From contig CAWUEX030000002.1 of assembly GCA_963921305.4 (NCBI GenBank), forward strand, positions 1,860,001 to 1,924,000: 64,000 nt of DNA, given 5' to 3'. Shown one piece after another: positions 1 to 8,875 of the stretch. The stretch is from CAWUEX02 sp963921305. Lineage in GTDB: Bacteria; Pseudomonadota; Alphaproteobacteria; Rhodospirillales; Rhodospirillaceae. Below the pieces are notes generated by a model. That model was given only the letters and a program-made list of their open reading frames with translations, searched no databases and had not been told where the DNA came from. The position numbers and the translations under genes are program-made. Every line of letters begins with the position of its first letter. The stretch's first letter is position 1.

Positions 1-1
1 T

Positions 2-436
2 TGGCGATTGGGCCTTGTCTACTTGCTGGCAATCGTTCTGCTGACCCTGGCGATCATTGATCTCGAGCACCGGCGACTGCCAAACAGCTTGGTCGTTGTG
101 GTGTTGGTGTTGGCACTCGGTTTGGCCTTGGCTGAAGACCGTTCTTTCATGGACATGATGCGCGGCGCTGGGATTATGTTGGCCGCCGCCTTGATCCTTA
201 GGTTTATTGGGGTCTTGCTGCTGTCGAAACCTGGCGTTGGGTGGGGGGATATCAAACTCGCCGGCGCGGTTGGACTTGGCATCGGCGCCGGTGAATGGCC
301 GGTGTTCCTCGCCGTTCTAGCCCTTTCATTGGCCCTGTTGCTCGTTGTTTTTGCCCGCCGGAAGCCAGTTTCGCTTGCAGCCCAAGTTCCAATTGGTCCG
401 GCCATGTGCGCCGCTGCGTTTGCCGTGTTTGTGTGA
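2..436 (+). CDS. A24-family prepilin peptidase (5' end beyond window)
   Basis: Membrane aspartyl protease that would cleave the leader of type IV prepilins at the inner membrane. The reading frame is open to the window edge, so the true start is probably upstream; a TTG at position 8 is the first start-like codon. Hydrophobic segments run through the whole protein. Both catalytic aspartate motifs of the family are visible: IDLEHRRLPN near the N-terminus and GWGDIKL in the middle. The visible 143 residues cover the catalytic membrane core; whether an N-terminal zinc/methylase domain of the PilD type precedes it cannot be seen. It lies immediately upstream of a secretin and pilin genes, which are its expected substrates and partners. 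Confidence 0.85.
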   Translation, partial: WRLGLVYLLAIVLLTLAIIDLEHRRLPNSLVVVVLVLALGLALAEDRSFMDMMRGAGIMLAAALILRFIGVLLLSKPGVGWGDIKLAGAVGLGIGAGEWPVFLAVLALSLALLLVVFARRKPVSLAAQVPIGPAMCAAAFAVFV

Positions 437-459
437 CACGAAACCATCGGCTCGGCGGT

Positions 460-486
460 GCCACTGTGGCATATGAGTGGCATATG
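460..486. promoter_or_regulatory. Palindrome plus tandem direct repeat upstream of the secretin gene
   Basis: A perfect inverted repeat GCCAC-T-GTGGC (460-470) overlaps a tandem direct repeat of GTGGCATATG (466-475 and 477-486). It lies in the gap between the peptidase gene and the secretin gene, about 170 bases before the secretin start. The layout fits a regulator-binding site for the pilus operon, but no regulator is recognisable and no clear -35/-10 pair was found. Confidence 0.35.
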
Positions 487-655
487 GAATGTTGTCCCCC
501 CAATACCGAATCTGCTAGCATTTCTTAGGGTTCGGCCTGATTTCTTGACTGTGTCCAAGTAATTTCCTGGACGTGGTCGTTGGAACGGGCGATAAGTTGA
601 CCACGCGGTCTGCGCAAGCGATGCGCCGTGTGATTCGGGGAAGGGGATGCCCAAA

Positions 656-2569
656 ATGGAATGTCATTTCGGCAAGGCGCCAGCCTATCGTAAAGCGCTT
701 AAGTTTGTTCTGGCGGCCAGCGCTGCTGTCGCAATCGCGTCTTGCGCGCAGTACACCGACTATGATCCGACGGCCGGTCTGCAAAAAGAAGACTATGAAG
801 CGTTGCTCAATCGCAAGTCGCCTGAACAGTCGACTCAGATGGAAGAGCCGCCGATCCCTGATTTCGAACCCGTTCTCGCCGCGCCGTCGGCGCCCGAATT
901 GGCGGACGTAAGGCGTGTCTCGATTTCGGTCACGGACGCCACCCCTCTGCGTGACATTCTCATTGAGCTTGCGCGCAAGGCGGGGGTCGATCTCGAAATG
1001 GATCCGGATATCTCCGGTGGCATCATTTACACGGCAACCGACCGACCCTTTATCGAGGTGATTGAGCGGATCGCCGAGCTCGGTCAACTACGCTACAAGT
1101 TTCGTAACAACAGTTTAAAAGTTGAGCGCGATGAGCCGTACTTAGAGTACTACCGCCTCGACTATCCCTTCATTACGAGAGACGTCACCAGTTCTAGCCA
1201 GACCACGACCGACGTCAGCAACGCGATCCAAGGCGCCAGTGGGGGCAGCGGCACAAGTCAATCTGATATCAGCGTGTCTTCATCCTCGAATTCAGACTTC
1301 TGGGCGTCTTTAGGGGATGGCATTGATCAAATTTTGGCGGCCACAAGTCCCGAGATCAGGCGAAACGCAGAAGGTGGTCAGTCGTTCACGCCGACTGTCG
1401 AAAGCCCTGCACCCACTGAACAGGCTCAGGCGTCCGATGCGTCTAACGATACCCAAAATCTGGTCGAGGCCGCCAGCGGTGTCCAAGGTTTGCAGAACCC
1501 CATGCTCGCGGATCGCGGGTCTTCAGGTGCCACCGGCGTACGGGCACAATCGTCACAGTCAGATCCTGGCGGAATAGAATCCTCCTTCTTTTCGGTTAAC
1601 GAACAGGCGGGGATCGTCACCGTTTTTGCAACGCAACAGCAGCAACGCCTGGTTGCTGACTACCTCCAGCGATTGCGCTCCTCTGTCTTGTCGCAGGTCT
1701 TGATCGAGGCGAAGATTGTTGAAGTTACGCTTGCAGATCAGTTCCGCACCGGCGTTGATTGGGGGTCCATTGGTGCCGGGCCCGGGGGCGCCTTTGTCGG
1801 CGATAATCAGACGCTCGATTTCGATACGAATTTCGCCCGTAATGTCGTGACAGACGACTTTCCCACCCCGACCATCGGCTTGGTCTGGAACAACACGGAT
1901 ATGGATCTCAACGTCGCCGTGTCGTTGATCAACGCCTTTGGAACAACGCGCACGTTATCCAGCCCCCGCGTCACCGTCGTTAACAATCAGACCGCGTTCC
2001 TCAAAGTCGCTGAGAACGAAGTCTTCTTCGAGCTCGAAGTTGATATCGTCGCTGGTGAATTGGGTCAGCAGCCCACAGTCACGTTCGAGAGTAATGTTCA
2101 GACCGTGCCCATCGGTATTGTGATGGCGGTGCAGCCGGCGATCGACACGGAATCTCAAACTATTTCCATGAGTGTGCGCCCGTCGATAACGCGGCTTGTG
2201 CGTCGCGTTGAAGACCCGGGCGTTCAACTCCAGCTCGCGGCAACCGGCAGCACCCAGGTGGTGTCGTCCGCCATCCCAGTGATCGAAACCCGTGAGATGG
2301 ATTCCATCGTGACCATGGAAACCGGTCAGGTGCTTGTGATGGGCGGGCTCATGCAGGAAATCGCCATAAACAATCGCGAAGGTGCGCCCGGTTTGATGGA
2401 TGTTCCCCTGCTCGGCCGCGCGTTTAGTCAGGATACCCGGCAGACCGAAGTTGTTGAGCTTGTGATCTTCCTGCGTGCGACCATCGTCGGCGATCGGGAT
2501 ACCGTTCATGAGGAAGACATCCGCCTCTACAACAAGTTTGCGCCTGATCCCCGTCCGCTTGCATTTTAA
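656..2569 (+). CDS. Type IV pilus / MSHA-type secretin (MshL/PilQ-like lipoprotein)
   Basis: Outer-membrane secretin forming the gated pore for a type IV pilus or type II secretion-like machine. The N-terminus has a hydrophobic segment ending in the lipobox IASC, so a lipoprotein is predicted. A short STN/N0-like domain follows (VSISVTDATPLRDILIELA region), then a long Ser/Gly/Gln-rich linker, then the secretin core ending in the family signature GLMDVPLLGRAF. The ATG at 656 is preferred over the ATG at 647 because AAGGGG at 641-646 directly abuts 647 but sits nine bases before 656. It is first in a run of same-strand pilus genes. Its linker is low-complexity and longer than in typical PilQ, nearer to MshL. 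Confidence 0.9.
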   Translation: MECHFGKAPAYRKALKFVLAASAAVAIASCAQYTDYDPTAGLQKEDYEALLNRKSPEQSTQMEEPPIPDFEPVLAAPSAPELADVRRVSISVTDATPLRDILIELARKAGVDLEMDPDISGGIIYTATDRPFIEVIERIAELGQLRYKFRNNSLKVERDEPYLEYYRLDYPFITRDVTSSSQTTTDVSNAIQGASGGSGTSQSDISVSSSSNSDFWASLGDGIDQILAATSPEIRRNAEGGQSFTPTVESPAPTEQAQASDASNDTQNLVEAASGVQGLQNPMLADRGSSGATGVRAQSSQSDPGGIESSFFSVNEQAGIVTVFATQQQQRLVADYLQRLRSSVLSQVLIEAKIVEVTLADQFRTGVDWGSIGAGPGGAFVGDNQTLDFDTNFARNVVTDDFPTPTIGLVWNNTDMDLNVAVSLINAFGTTRTLSSPRVTVVNNQTAFLKVAENEVFFELEVDIVAGELGQQPTVTFESNVQTVPIGIVMAVQPAIDTESQTISMSVRPSITRLVRRVEDPGVQLQLAATGSTQVVSSAIPVIETREMDSIVTMETGQVLVMGGLMQEIAINNREGAPGLMDVPLLGRAFSQDTRQTEVVELVIFLRATIVGDRDTVHEEDIRLYNKFAPDPRPLAF

Positions 2570-2651
2570 GCATCAAGACGACACCGTCGTTTTGTCCTAA
2601 TCTGCAGTAAGCGCGGGTCATTTCGCGCACGGTCAGACTCGGGCCCTTCCA

Positions 2652-3404
2652 ATGATCGCGACACTCAGGTTTGTCTTGTTAACAGCGGTGCGGGACAGGC
2701 TCTTTGCCGGCTTGTTCACCATGGTCGCGGCGGGTTTCGCGATGGCGATCTACCTCGGTGACGCCGCCCTGGTCGAAAAAGGCCAGACGACAGTCGTTTA
2801 CGCGGGAGGCGCATCACGCACGCTGCTCATTCTCGGCCTCATCGTCTTTCAAGCCTTTCACATTCAGCGCCTGTACGAGACGCGGGAGATCGAGGCGATC
2901 CTGTCGCGGGCCATATCACGGGATCAGTTTATTTTGGCCTACTGGGCCGGTTTCGCCCTGGTTGCGGTCTTACTCGCCGTGCCAATTATCGCCCTGGTGT
3001 TTCTGTTTCAGTGGTCGGGCGAGGGCGCAGTATGGTGGGCCATCAGCTTGATCCTTGAGTGTTTTATCGTTGTCGCTTTTGCCATCTTCGCTGGGGTCAC
3101 TTTGGAACGCGCGGTGCCGGCGGTTTTCGCTACAGTCGGCTTCTACGTTCTCTCCAGGCTGATGAGCTTTTTCTTATCGATCAGCGAGTCCACGCCACGC
3201 GAGGGCATCAACGTGATTACCGTACCGCTCAGCGATTTCGTGTCCCTGCTTCTCCCGCGTTTGGACTTGTTTGCGCAAACCCGTTGGCTGGTCTACGGCC
3301 CTGGCGCGCAGGAGTCCTTGCTCATACTCGCCGGGCAAGCGGCTCTTTATGTCCCGCTTTTGCTTTTCGCGGCGACCTTCGATCTGCGGCGCAAGGCGTT
3401 TTAG
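2652..3404 (+). CDS. ABC-2 type transporter permease (pilus-cluster ABC exporter)
   Basis: Integral membrane protein of 250 residues with about six hydrophobic helices. Between the second and third helices is an RLYETREIEAILSRAISR-like cytosolic loop, typical of ABC-2 permeases (the coupling region after the first helices). It lies between the secretin and a one-helix protein starting four bases after its stop. The only ABC ATPase in the cluster lies about 9 kb downstream at 12847-13611 at the end of the same-strand run, so the two probably form one transporter. In Myxococcus xanthus an ABC transporter (PilGHI) is needed for pilus assembly; the same role here is inference. Confidence 0.72.
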   Translation: MIATLRFVLLTAVRDRLFAGLFTMVAAGFAMAIYLGDAALVEKGQTTVVYAGGASRTLLILGLIVFQAFHIQRLYETREIEAILSRAISRDQFILAYWAGFALVAVLLAVPIIALVFLFQWSGEGAVWWAISLILECFIVVAFAIFAGVTLERAVPAVFATVGFYVLSRLMSFFLSISESTPREGINVITVPLSDFVSLLLPRLDLFAQTRWLVYGPGAQESLLILAGQAALYVPLLLFAATFDLRRKAF

Positions 3405-3408
3405 GCCG

Positions 3409-4119
3409 ATGCTTTCCTCCACGCGCATCGGCTTGCTGCTGGCCGCACTGGTCTTGGTGCAGGCCATCACGTCCTGGACGATCAGGGATATCCGGCCGAC
3501 GCGCGGAATCTTGCCTGACTTGCCGCAAAGTGCCGCACTCGACGGGCTGGCATTTGGGGACCGGCAATTCTTGTTCAGATACCTGGCCCTCAACTTGCAA
3601 AACGCCGGAGACAACGGGGGGCGCGTTACGCCCCTTCGAAATTATGATTATGGCGTCGTGGTTGAGTGGCTGAGGCTGCTCGAGAGCCTTGATCTTGACT
3701 CCCATTGGCCGGTTGCCATGGCCAATGGCTATTTCGGCCAGACCCAGAAGATAGAGGACGTCGAGCCCATCATCCGGTTCATGCAATCCCATGTCGCGCG
3801 CCAGCCAGAGCGCAAGTGGCCCTGGCTCAACAACGGGGTGCACCTCGCCCGCCATCGGCTGCGTGATGACTGGGTCGCGCTGGATGTGGCCGTTCAGGTG
3901 GCCAGCTACGACTATGCAACTATGAATTCGGCGTCTTTGCAGGTGCCCATGCTGGTCTTGGACGACCTCGGCCAGTACGGGCGGGCTGGCCGGGACATGG
4001 CTTTGCTTGGGGCTCGGCGGGGGGCCGATTTCAGGTCCGAGGATCAGCTCTGGATGGAGGATTTCATCGCCCTGATGGCTGCGCGCTCGGGCTCTGAAGC
4101 AGCGCCGCCAAGTCCTTGA
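3409..4119 (+). CDS. Membrane-anchored protein of unknown function in the pilus/ABC unit
   Basis: A 236-residue protein with one N-terminal hydrophobic segment (IGLLLAALVLVQAI) followed by a soluble, mostly helical region, perhaps periplasmic. It starts four bases after the permease stop, so the two are almost certainly cotranscribed. Repeated helix-rich stretches (YVALNL.., WLRLLESLDLDSHW.., WLNNGVHLARHRL) hint at TPR-like helices, but no recognised motif is present. Upstream in-frame codons overlap the permease gene and are less likely starts than the ATG at 3409. By position it could be a PilG-like accessory subunit of the ABC transporter; that is inference only. Confidence 0.65.
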   Translation: MLSSTRIGLLLAALVLVQAITSWTIRDIRPTRGILPDLPQSAALDGLAFGDRQFLFRYLALNLQNAGDNGGRVTPLRNYDYGVVVEWLRLLESLDLDSHWPVAMANGYFGQTQKIEDVEPIIRFMQSHVARQPERKWPWLNNGVHLARHRLRDDWVALDVAVQVASYDYATMNSASLQVPMLVLDDLGQYGRAGRDMALLGARRGADFRSEDQLWMEDFIALMAARSGSEAAPPSP

Positions 4120-4353
4120 AATGCAACAGTTTCGTCATATTCAGGCAACCCCAGCCTACGCAGGAGACCCGTATCCTAAGGTTAAACTTTTGGGTCACAT
4201 TCCGCCCCTTTTTCTGGGACTTTTACGGGTAAATCAGGCTGGTAATCGATACAGTGCTATGCTACTCAAATATCAGCCGGTGCAGGTCAGGAGACGACAA
4301 AGCGGGTTGTTGAACTGTGCACAACTATTAGCAGCTTTTAGGGGGGGATCAGG

Positions 4354-5109
4354 ATGTTAGGTATTACCCACGCAGGGACATCCAATCAGCGCGGCTTTAC
4401 GCTGATCGAAATGTCGATCGTATTGGTCATCATCGGCTTGATCATTGGTGGAATTCTGAAAGGTCAGGAAATCATCGAGAGCAGCCGTCAAAAGAACGTC
4501 ATCACTCAGCTCGATTCAATTAAAGCGTCGGTGAACACCTTTGCCGACAAGTTCAACGCTCTTCCGGGCGATTACGGCTTGGCTTCTACCCGCATCAACG
4601 CGGCGCTGACTGACGGTGATGACAGCGGCATCATCGGATCGACCAACGCCAACGCGGCAGCCCTTGCCGGTGAAACCGGCGTCGCCGGGGAGAACCTTGA
4701 ATTCTGGAACCAGCTTGCTGGCGCTGAACTGGTGTCCGGCACTACGCTCAACGGCACGGCGACCGGCTTTGGAGATGGCAACGCGCTTCCAGCAGTGGCC
4801 GTACCCGGCGCTGGTATGACAGTCGCCTTCGGCACCCATGAGCACGGTCAAAATAACCGCCAGACTCACTGGGTCCGCATTCACAAAGGCGTGGATGGCG
4901 CTACTGACGCAGCCGCTGACGGCGCATTCTCCGGCAAGCGTATGTTTGAGATTGATCTCAAGCTTGACGATGGTTCCGGTCGAGAAGGCGTCGTACGTGT
5001 TGTAGGAGATACTGCGGGTACATGTATTCTTACTGACAACGTCACTGGGCCGTATGACTCTCTCGATAATACAATCGACTGTGCGCCCTATTTTGAGCTC
5101 GTTCAGTAA
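4354..5109 (+). CDS. Type IV prepilin (major-pilin candidate, copy 1)
   Basis: Prepilin with leader MLGITHAGTSNQRG cleaved before FTLIEMSIVLVIIGLII, with the conserved Glu at +5. The mature protein has the N-terminal hydrophobic helix and then the FNALPGDY segment common in alphaproteobacterial pilins. The C-terminal region carries two Cys (TCILTD, IDCAPYF) that probably form the pilin disulfide loop. The ATG follows GGGGGGATCAGG closely, a strong ribosome-binding site. Its closest neighbour in sequence is the next gene (5343-6107), identical over most of the N-terminal helix. A strong terminator follows. Substrate of the upstream peptidase; assembled by the ATPase and platform protein encoded downstream. 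Confidence 0.92.
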   Translation: MLGITHAGTSNQRGFTLIEMSIVLVIIGLIIGGILKGQEIIESSRQKNVITQLDSIKASVNTFADKFNALPGDYGLASTRINAALTDGDDSGIIGSTNANAAALAGETGVAGENLEFWNQLAGAELVSGTTLNGTATGFGDGNALPAVAVPGAGMTVAFGTHEHGQNNRQTHWVRIHKGVDGATDAAADGAFSGKRMFEIDLKLDDGSGREGVVRVVGDTAGTCILTDNVTGPYDSLDNTIDCAPYFELVQ

Positions 5110-5137
5110 GCTCAACACACCGCACAAAAGGTTTAAG

Positions 5138-5164
5138 GAAAGAGGCCCCTTGCGGGCCTCTTTC
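5138..5164 (+). terminator. Rho-independent terminator after pilin copy 1
   Basis: Perfect 11-bp stem (GAAAGAGGCCC / GGGCCTCTTTC) around a CTTGC loop, followed by TGCTTTTC. It sits about 30 bases after the pilin stop and would limit read-through, allowing high pilin transcript levels relative to downstream genes. Confidence 0.85.
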
Positions 5165-5342
5165 TGCTTTTCAGACCTGCCTAAATCCCTTACGATCAAC
5201 CCACGTCTATCGGCTGAATTTGCGTCGTCGATGAAACGCGCTCATCAGCCTTATGGCATCGCGCGGAGTGGCTTGGGAAAGAGCGAGTCGACACCTTCAG
5301 CCGCGATGGTGCATTTGAGCGCGCAGGGGAGTTAGGGGAAGC

Positions 5343-6107
5343 ATGCTCGGAATTTACTCAGCATCCAGCGGGCACGAGAAGGGGTTCACCCTGATCGAAA
5401 TGTCCATTGTCTTGATCATCATCGGCTTGATTATCGGCGGCATTCTCAAGGGCCAAGAGGTCATTGAAAGTTCCCGGCAAAAAGCGATTATCAACCAAAT
5501 TGATGAAGTCCGCGCCAGCATCAACACCTTTGCTGACCGCTATGGCGCGCTGCCCGGTGATTACCTGCGCGCGTCGGAACGTCTGCGTCCCGACATGGTG
5601 GATGGCAGCGGCGACGGCATCATAGGTGCCGGCGATCATGGTGACGCCAGCGAGATCGCGTCCGAGCCGGCGAACACAGAAGAGCATGTTGAGTTCTGGA
5701 ACCAGCTGGCCGCAGCGAGGCTGATTTCCGGCACGCGTATCCTGACGGATGCGTCGCCAGATTTCTTTGGCGAGGGTAGCCCGTTTCCTGAATCCGATAT
5801 TCCAGGCTCCGGTCTGACCGTTCTTTACGGCAACTATGATATCGATACCAACATCGAGCGCCGCACCCACTGGCTGCGTATCCAGAAGAACTTGGGAGAT
5901 GTCGGCCGTGCGACCGAGGCCGTTTCCCCCAAGCTGATGTTCGGGATTGACGTAAAGGTTGATGATGGCATCGGCACCGATGGCACCACCCGCGTGCTCA
6001 CCGGATCGGGTACACCGATCGGGTCCTGTGTTGAAGACAACACCGGTGAATATCTGGCATTTGACGACGAAGTGCAGTGCGTCGGCTACTTCGAAATGCT
6101 TGAATAA
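5343..6107 (+). CDS. Type IV prepilin (copy 2)
   Basis: Second prepilin, leader ending ..GHEKG before FTLIEMSIVLIIIGLII, with Glu at +5. It shares with copy 1 the helix GGILKGQEVIESSRQK, the ALPGDY segment, the EFWNQLA motif and the RRTHWLRI/QTHWVRI motif, so the two arose by tandem duplication. The C-terminal cysteines are also kept (IGSCVED, VQCVGYF). AGGGGAAGC sits just before the ATG. The gene has its own upstream gap of about 230 bases after the copy 1 terminator, and its own terminator, so it is probably an independent transcription unit. Confidence 0.92.
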   Translation: MLGIYSASSGHEKGFTLIEMSIVLIIIGLIIGGILKGQEVIESSRQKAIINQIDEVRASINTFADRYGALPGDYLRASERLRPDMVDGSGDGIIGAGDHGDASEIASEPANTEEHVEFWNQLAAARLISGTRILTDASPDFFGEGSPFPESDIPGSGLTVLYGNYDIDTNIERRTHWLRIQKNLGDVGRATEAVSPKLMFGIDVKVDDGIGTDGTTRVLTGSGTPIGSCVEDNTGEYLAFDDEVQCVGYFEMLE

Positions 6108-6142
6108 TCGGTCCAGCGGTTCAAGCTGTCGTACCATAGTTC

Positions 6143-6162
6143 CGGGCGCCTCACGGCGCCCG
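6143..6162 (+). terminator. Rho-independent terminator after pilin copy 2
   Basis: Eight-bp GC stem CGGGCGCC / GGCGCCCG with a TCAC loop, followed by TTCTGTTTTT. Located 36 bases after the second pilin stop. Confidence 0.8.
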
Positions 6163-6297
6163 TTCTGTTTTTCCGCCCTTTTACACTCCTGAGCGTTTTT
6201 CAGTTTTAAACGCCCCTACCAGCTAATAGGTATTTCGCGGTTTCGGGTGTAACTGTAAACTCCGTTGTCACCGCTCCTATTGGGTTCCAGAATTAAT

Positions 6298-7068
6298 ATG
6301 AACTCACGTGTTTCCGACAGCGACGCTCAAAACACGCCGCAGACCACTCAGCGTCGAGTCGACGGTGGCGGGTCATTCGTCTGTCCCGGAGAGCGTTCTG
6401 CGAGAGGCTTTGGCGGCCTCGAGATGCTCATCAATGTTGCTATTCTCGGCATCATTTTCGTTCTTCTGCTGAAGGCGGAAGACGGAATTAACTATGCCCG
6501 TGGTGTGTTTGAAGCCCGTCAAATCGAAACCATGCAGATCATTATTCTCGGGTATCGTGAGGATCACTCTTTCTTGCCTGGCGACGATCCACTTGCGCCA
6601 AGACGGTTTCGGCGCGAACCGGCTTTTACCCGAACGTTTGCTGGCGGGTTTGCAGACCTCACCAATAACGATGTCATCGACGGCTATTTGTTTGATGCCG
6701 AAAACGAATTCGGCGAGCACTTCAGGGCGTGGCAGGATCTGCGCTACGCTGGGAAGCTGGGGGGCGAACCGGAGATGAGCGGAATGGCGGCGCTTCCCGG
6801 CAATCTCTCTGGAGGGGTGTACGGCCTGGATAGCGGCAATCTGGGGATGGAAGACGGCTCCCTCTGTTCAACCAATTTGCCGGGGATCACCGCCCAAGTG
6901 GTGGACGATTCCCTAGACGACGGCAATATTCAGACCGGCTTGGTGGTGGGAACGGCCCGTTTGCCTGAGATACCCGATGATCAATGGGGCCACTACGACG
7001 AGCCCGATTCCGAGCCCTACGATCCCGAAAAAAGATACATGATCTGTACCACCCAATTGCCTTTATAA
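6298..7068 (+). CDS. Divergent prepilin-like protein
   Basis: A 256-residue protein whose region ..SARGFGGLEMLINVAILG resembles a prepilin cleavage site: Gly at -1, Phe at +1, Glu at +5 and a hydrophobic stretch after it. The usual TLIE is replaced by GGLE, and the leader is very long (about 40 residues, polar, with QTTQRR). After the helix it keeps the family layout of the two preceding pilins, including a SFLPGDDPLA segment matching their ALPGDY. The ATG at 6298 is preferred over the TTG at 6265, although neither has a strong ribosome-binding site. Probably a minor pilin or a pilin diverged past normal processing; whether the peptidase cleaves it is unknown. Confidence 0.65.
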   Translation: MNSRVSDSDAQNTPQTTQRRVDGGGSFVCPGERSARGFGGLEMLINVAILGIIFVLLLKAEDGINYARGVFEARQIETMQIIILGYREDHSFLPGDDPLAPRRFRREPAFTRTFAGGFADLTNNDVIDGYLFDAENEFGEHFRAWQDLRYAGKLGGEPEMSGMAALPGNLSGGVYGLDSGNLGMEDGSLCSTNLPGITAQVVDDSLDDGNIQTGLVVGTARLPEIPDDQWGHYDEPDSEPYDPEKRYMICTTQLPL

Positions 7069-7137
7069 GACCTCGAAAATCTGTCCCGGGTGGTATAGGA
7101 TTTTCCCATAATTCAGGGCTTTTTGGAGGGGACGGCC

Positions 7138-8871
7138 ATGGACGGCAATCAACCAGATGCTCAAGCTGGCGGGGCAAAGCCGGCACGGATGGGCGACCTG
7201 CTCGTTGAGCGGGGCCTCATCTCTCAGGACCAGCTCGAAGTTGCCTTCCAGGAGAAGGAGAAATCCAACAAGCTCCTTGGTGAACTTCTCGTTGAACTGG
7301 GTTTCATCACCGAGCAAGCGCTATCCGCCGTTCTGGCGGAGAGTTCCGGTTTTCAGCGCTTTGTTCCGGGCTCAACGGTCGTCGAAGCGGAAGCGTTATC
7401 GCACCTGCCCAAAGAGGCGGCGCAACGGTACCGCGCGTTTCCTGTCGCCTATGACGGAAAGAGTCTGCGTTTGGCGATGGCGGACATCTATGACGTTCTC
7501 GCCATCGACAAGGTCAAACGGTTCTTCCCCGCAGGTACCGATGTCACGCCGCTGGTGTGTTCCGACACCGAAGTCCAGCAGGCGATTGATCAGTACTACG
7601 GTCACGAACTTTCCATCGAAGGCATCCTGCGCGAGATTGAGTCCCTCGAAGAGGGCAATGAAGAGGAAGAGCTCGAGTACACCGAAGAAACAGAAGGCGG
7701 TTATCTCCACCCGCTGGTGCGTTTGGTTAACGCCATCCTGCTTGACGCGATCAAGATGGGTGCATCTGACTTGCACTTTGAACCGGAAGGTAACTTCCTT
7801 CGTCTGCGGTACCGCATCGACGGGGTGATGACCCAAATCCGGACGTTGCATAAACGGCACTGGGGTGCGGCCTCACACCGGTTGAAACTGATGGCGGGCA
7901 TGAACATCGCCGACCGCCTAAACCCTCAGGATGGCCGCTTTACTCTGGAAATGGGGAACCGCAAGGTCGACTTCCGTGTGTCGTCATTGCCGACGATCCA
8001 TGGCGAGAACGTCGTCTTGCGTATCCTGGATAAGTCACAAGCGTTGGTGACGATCGACAAGCTCGGATATACCGAACACAATTTCGCTCTCATCGACCGC
8101 ATGACCAAGCGTCCAGAGGGCATCATCATCGTCACAGGGCCGACGGGGTCTGGTAAGACGACAACTCTGTACGCGATGATGAACTACATCAACTCGCTGG
8201 ACCGCAACATTATGACGCTCGAGGATCCAGTCGAGTACGAGCTCCAACTTATTCGCCAGGCACAAGTGCGCGAGGGCAGCTCGCTCAGTTTCTCCGACGG
8301 GATCCGCACGCTGATGCGTCAAGACCCCGACATCATCCTCGTCGGTGAGGTGCGTGATTCTGGTACCGCCACCATGGCGCTGCGTGCGGCCATGACCGGT
8401 CACCAAGTTTATACAACTCTGCACACCAACGATGCGGCTGGGTGTATTCCGAGGCTAATTGATCTCGGGCTCAAACCCAGTCTGATGGCGAACAACATCA
8501 TCGGTATCATCGCTCAGCGTCTTGTCCGCCGCTTGTGTGACAGTTGCAAGACGATAGACACGGCGACCGAAGACGAATGCAAGCTTCTCAACGTGGATCC
8601 GTCCAACCCGCCCCAGATATACAAGGCGGTGGGCTGTGATGACTGCCGCAAGTCGGGCTACAAAGGCCGTGTTGCCGTGTCAGAAATCCTCCCGTTCAAT
8701 GACACCGTCGATGAGCTGGTGTTGGGCGAAGCGCCTCTGTCGCAGATCAAAAACGCCGCGATGGAAGGCGGCTTCGTTCCAATGGTGAACGACGCCACGA
8801 CGAAGGTTCTTGAGGGTAGGACGAGCCTGGACGCAGCCATGAAGATCGTGGACTTCACGGACAGGCTATAA
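7138..8871 (+). CDS. Type IV pilus assembly / type II secretion ATPase (PilB/MshE/GspE family)
   Basis: Cytoplasmic hexameric ATPase that powers pilus extension. The N-terminal MshEN/T2SSE_N region (residues ~15-150) starts GDLLVERGLISQDQLEVA. The ATPase core has Walker A GPTGSGKTTTLYAMM, an Asp box around LEDPVEYEL, Walker B DIILVGEVRD and the His box TLHTNDAAG. A tetracysteine zinc site CDSC...CDDC follows, as in GspE and PilB. GGAGGGG at 7125-7131 sets the ATG at 7138. The platform gene starts four bases after its stop, so the two are coupled. Confidence 0.95.
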   Translation: MDGNQPDAQAGGAKPARMGDLLVERGLISQDQLEVAFQEKEKSNKLLGELLVELGFITEQALSAVLAESSGFQRFVPGSTVVEAEALSHLPKEAAQRYRAFPVAYDGKSLRLAMADIYDVLAIDKVKRFFPAGTDVTPLVCSDTEVQQAIDQYYGHELSIEGILREIESLEEGNEEEELEYTEETEGGYLHPLVRLVNAILLDAIKMGASDLHFEPEGNFLRLRYRIDGVMTQIRTLHKRHWGAASHRLKLMAGMNIADRLNPQDGRFTLEMGNRKVDFRVSSLPTIHGENVVLRILDKSQALVTIDKLGYTEHNFALIDRMTKRPEGIIIVTGPTGSGKTTTLYAMMNYINSLDRNIMTLEDPVEYELQLIRQAQVREGSSLSFSDGIRTLMRQDPDIILVGEVRDSGTATMALRAAMTGHQVYTTLHTNDAAGCIPRLIDLGLKPSLMANNIIGIIAQRLVRRLCDSCKTIDTATEDECKLLNVDPSNPPQIYKAVGCDDCRKSGYKGRVAVSEILPFNDTVDELVLGEAPLSQIKNAAMEGGFVPMVNDATTKVLEGRTSLDAAMKIVDFTDRL

Positions 8872-8875
8872 CGGT

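Noticed and set aside
4121..4353. 79-codon frame before the first pilin
   Set aside because: No motif, poor start context, and it overlaps the pilin leader region; more likely promoter and untranslated region.
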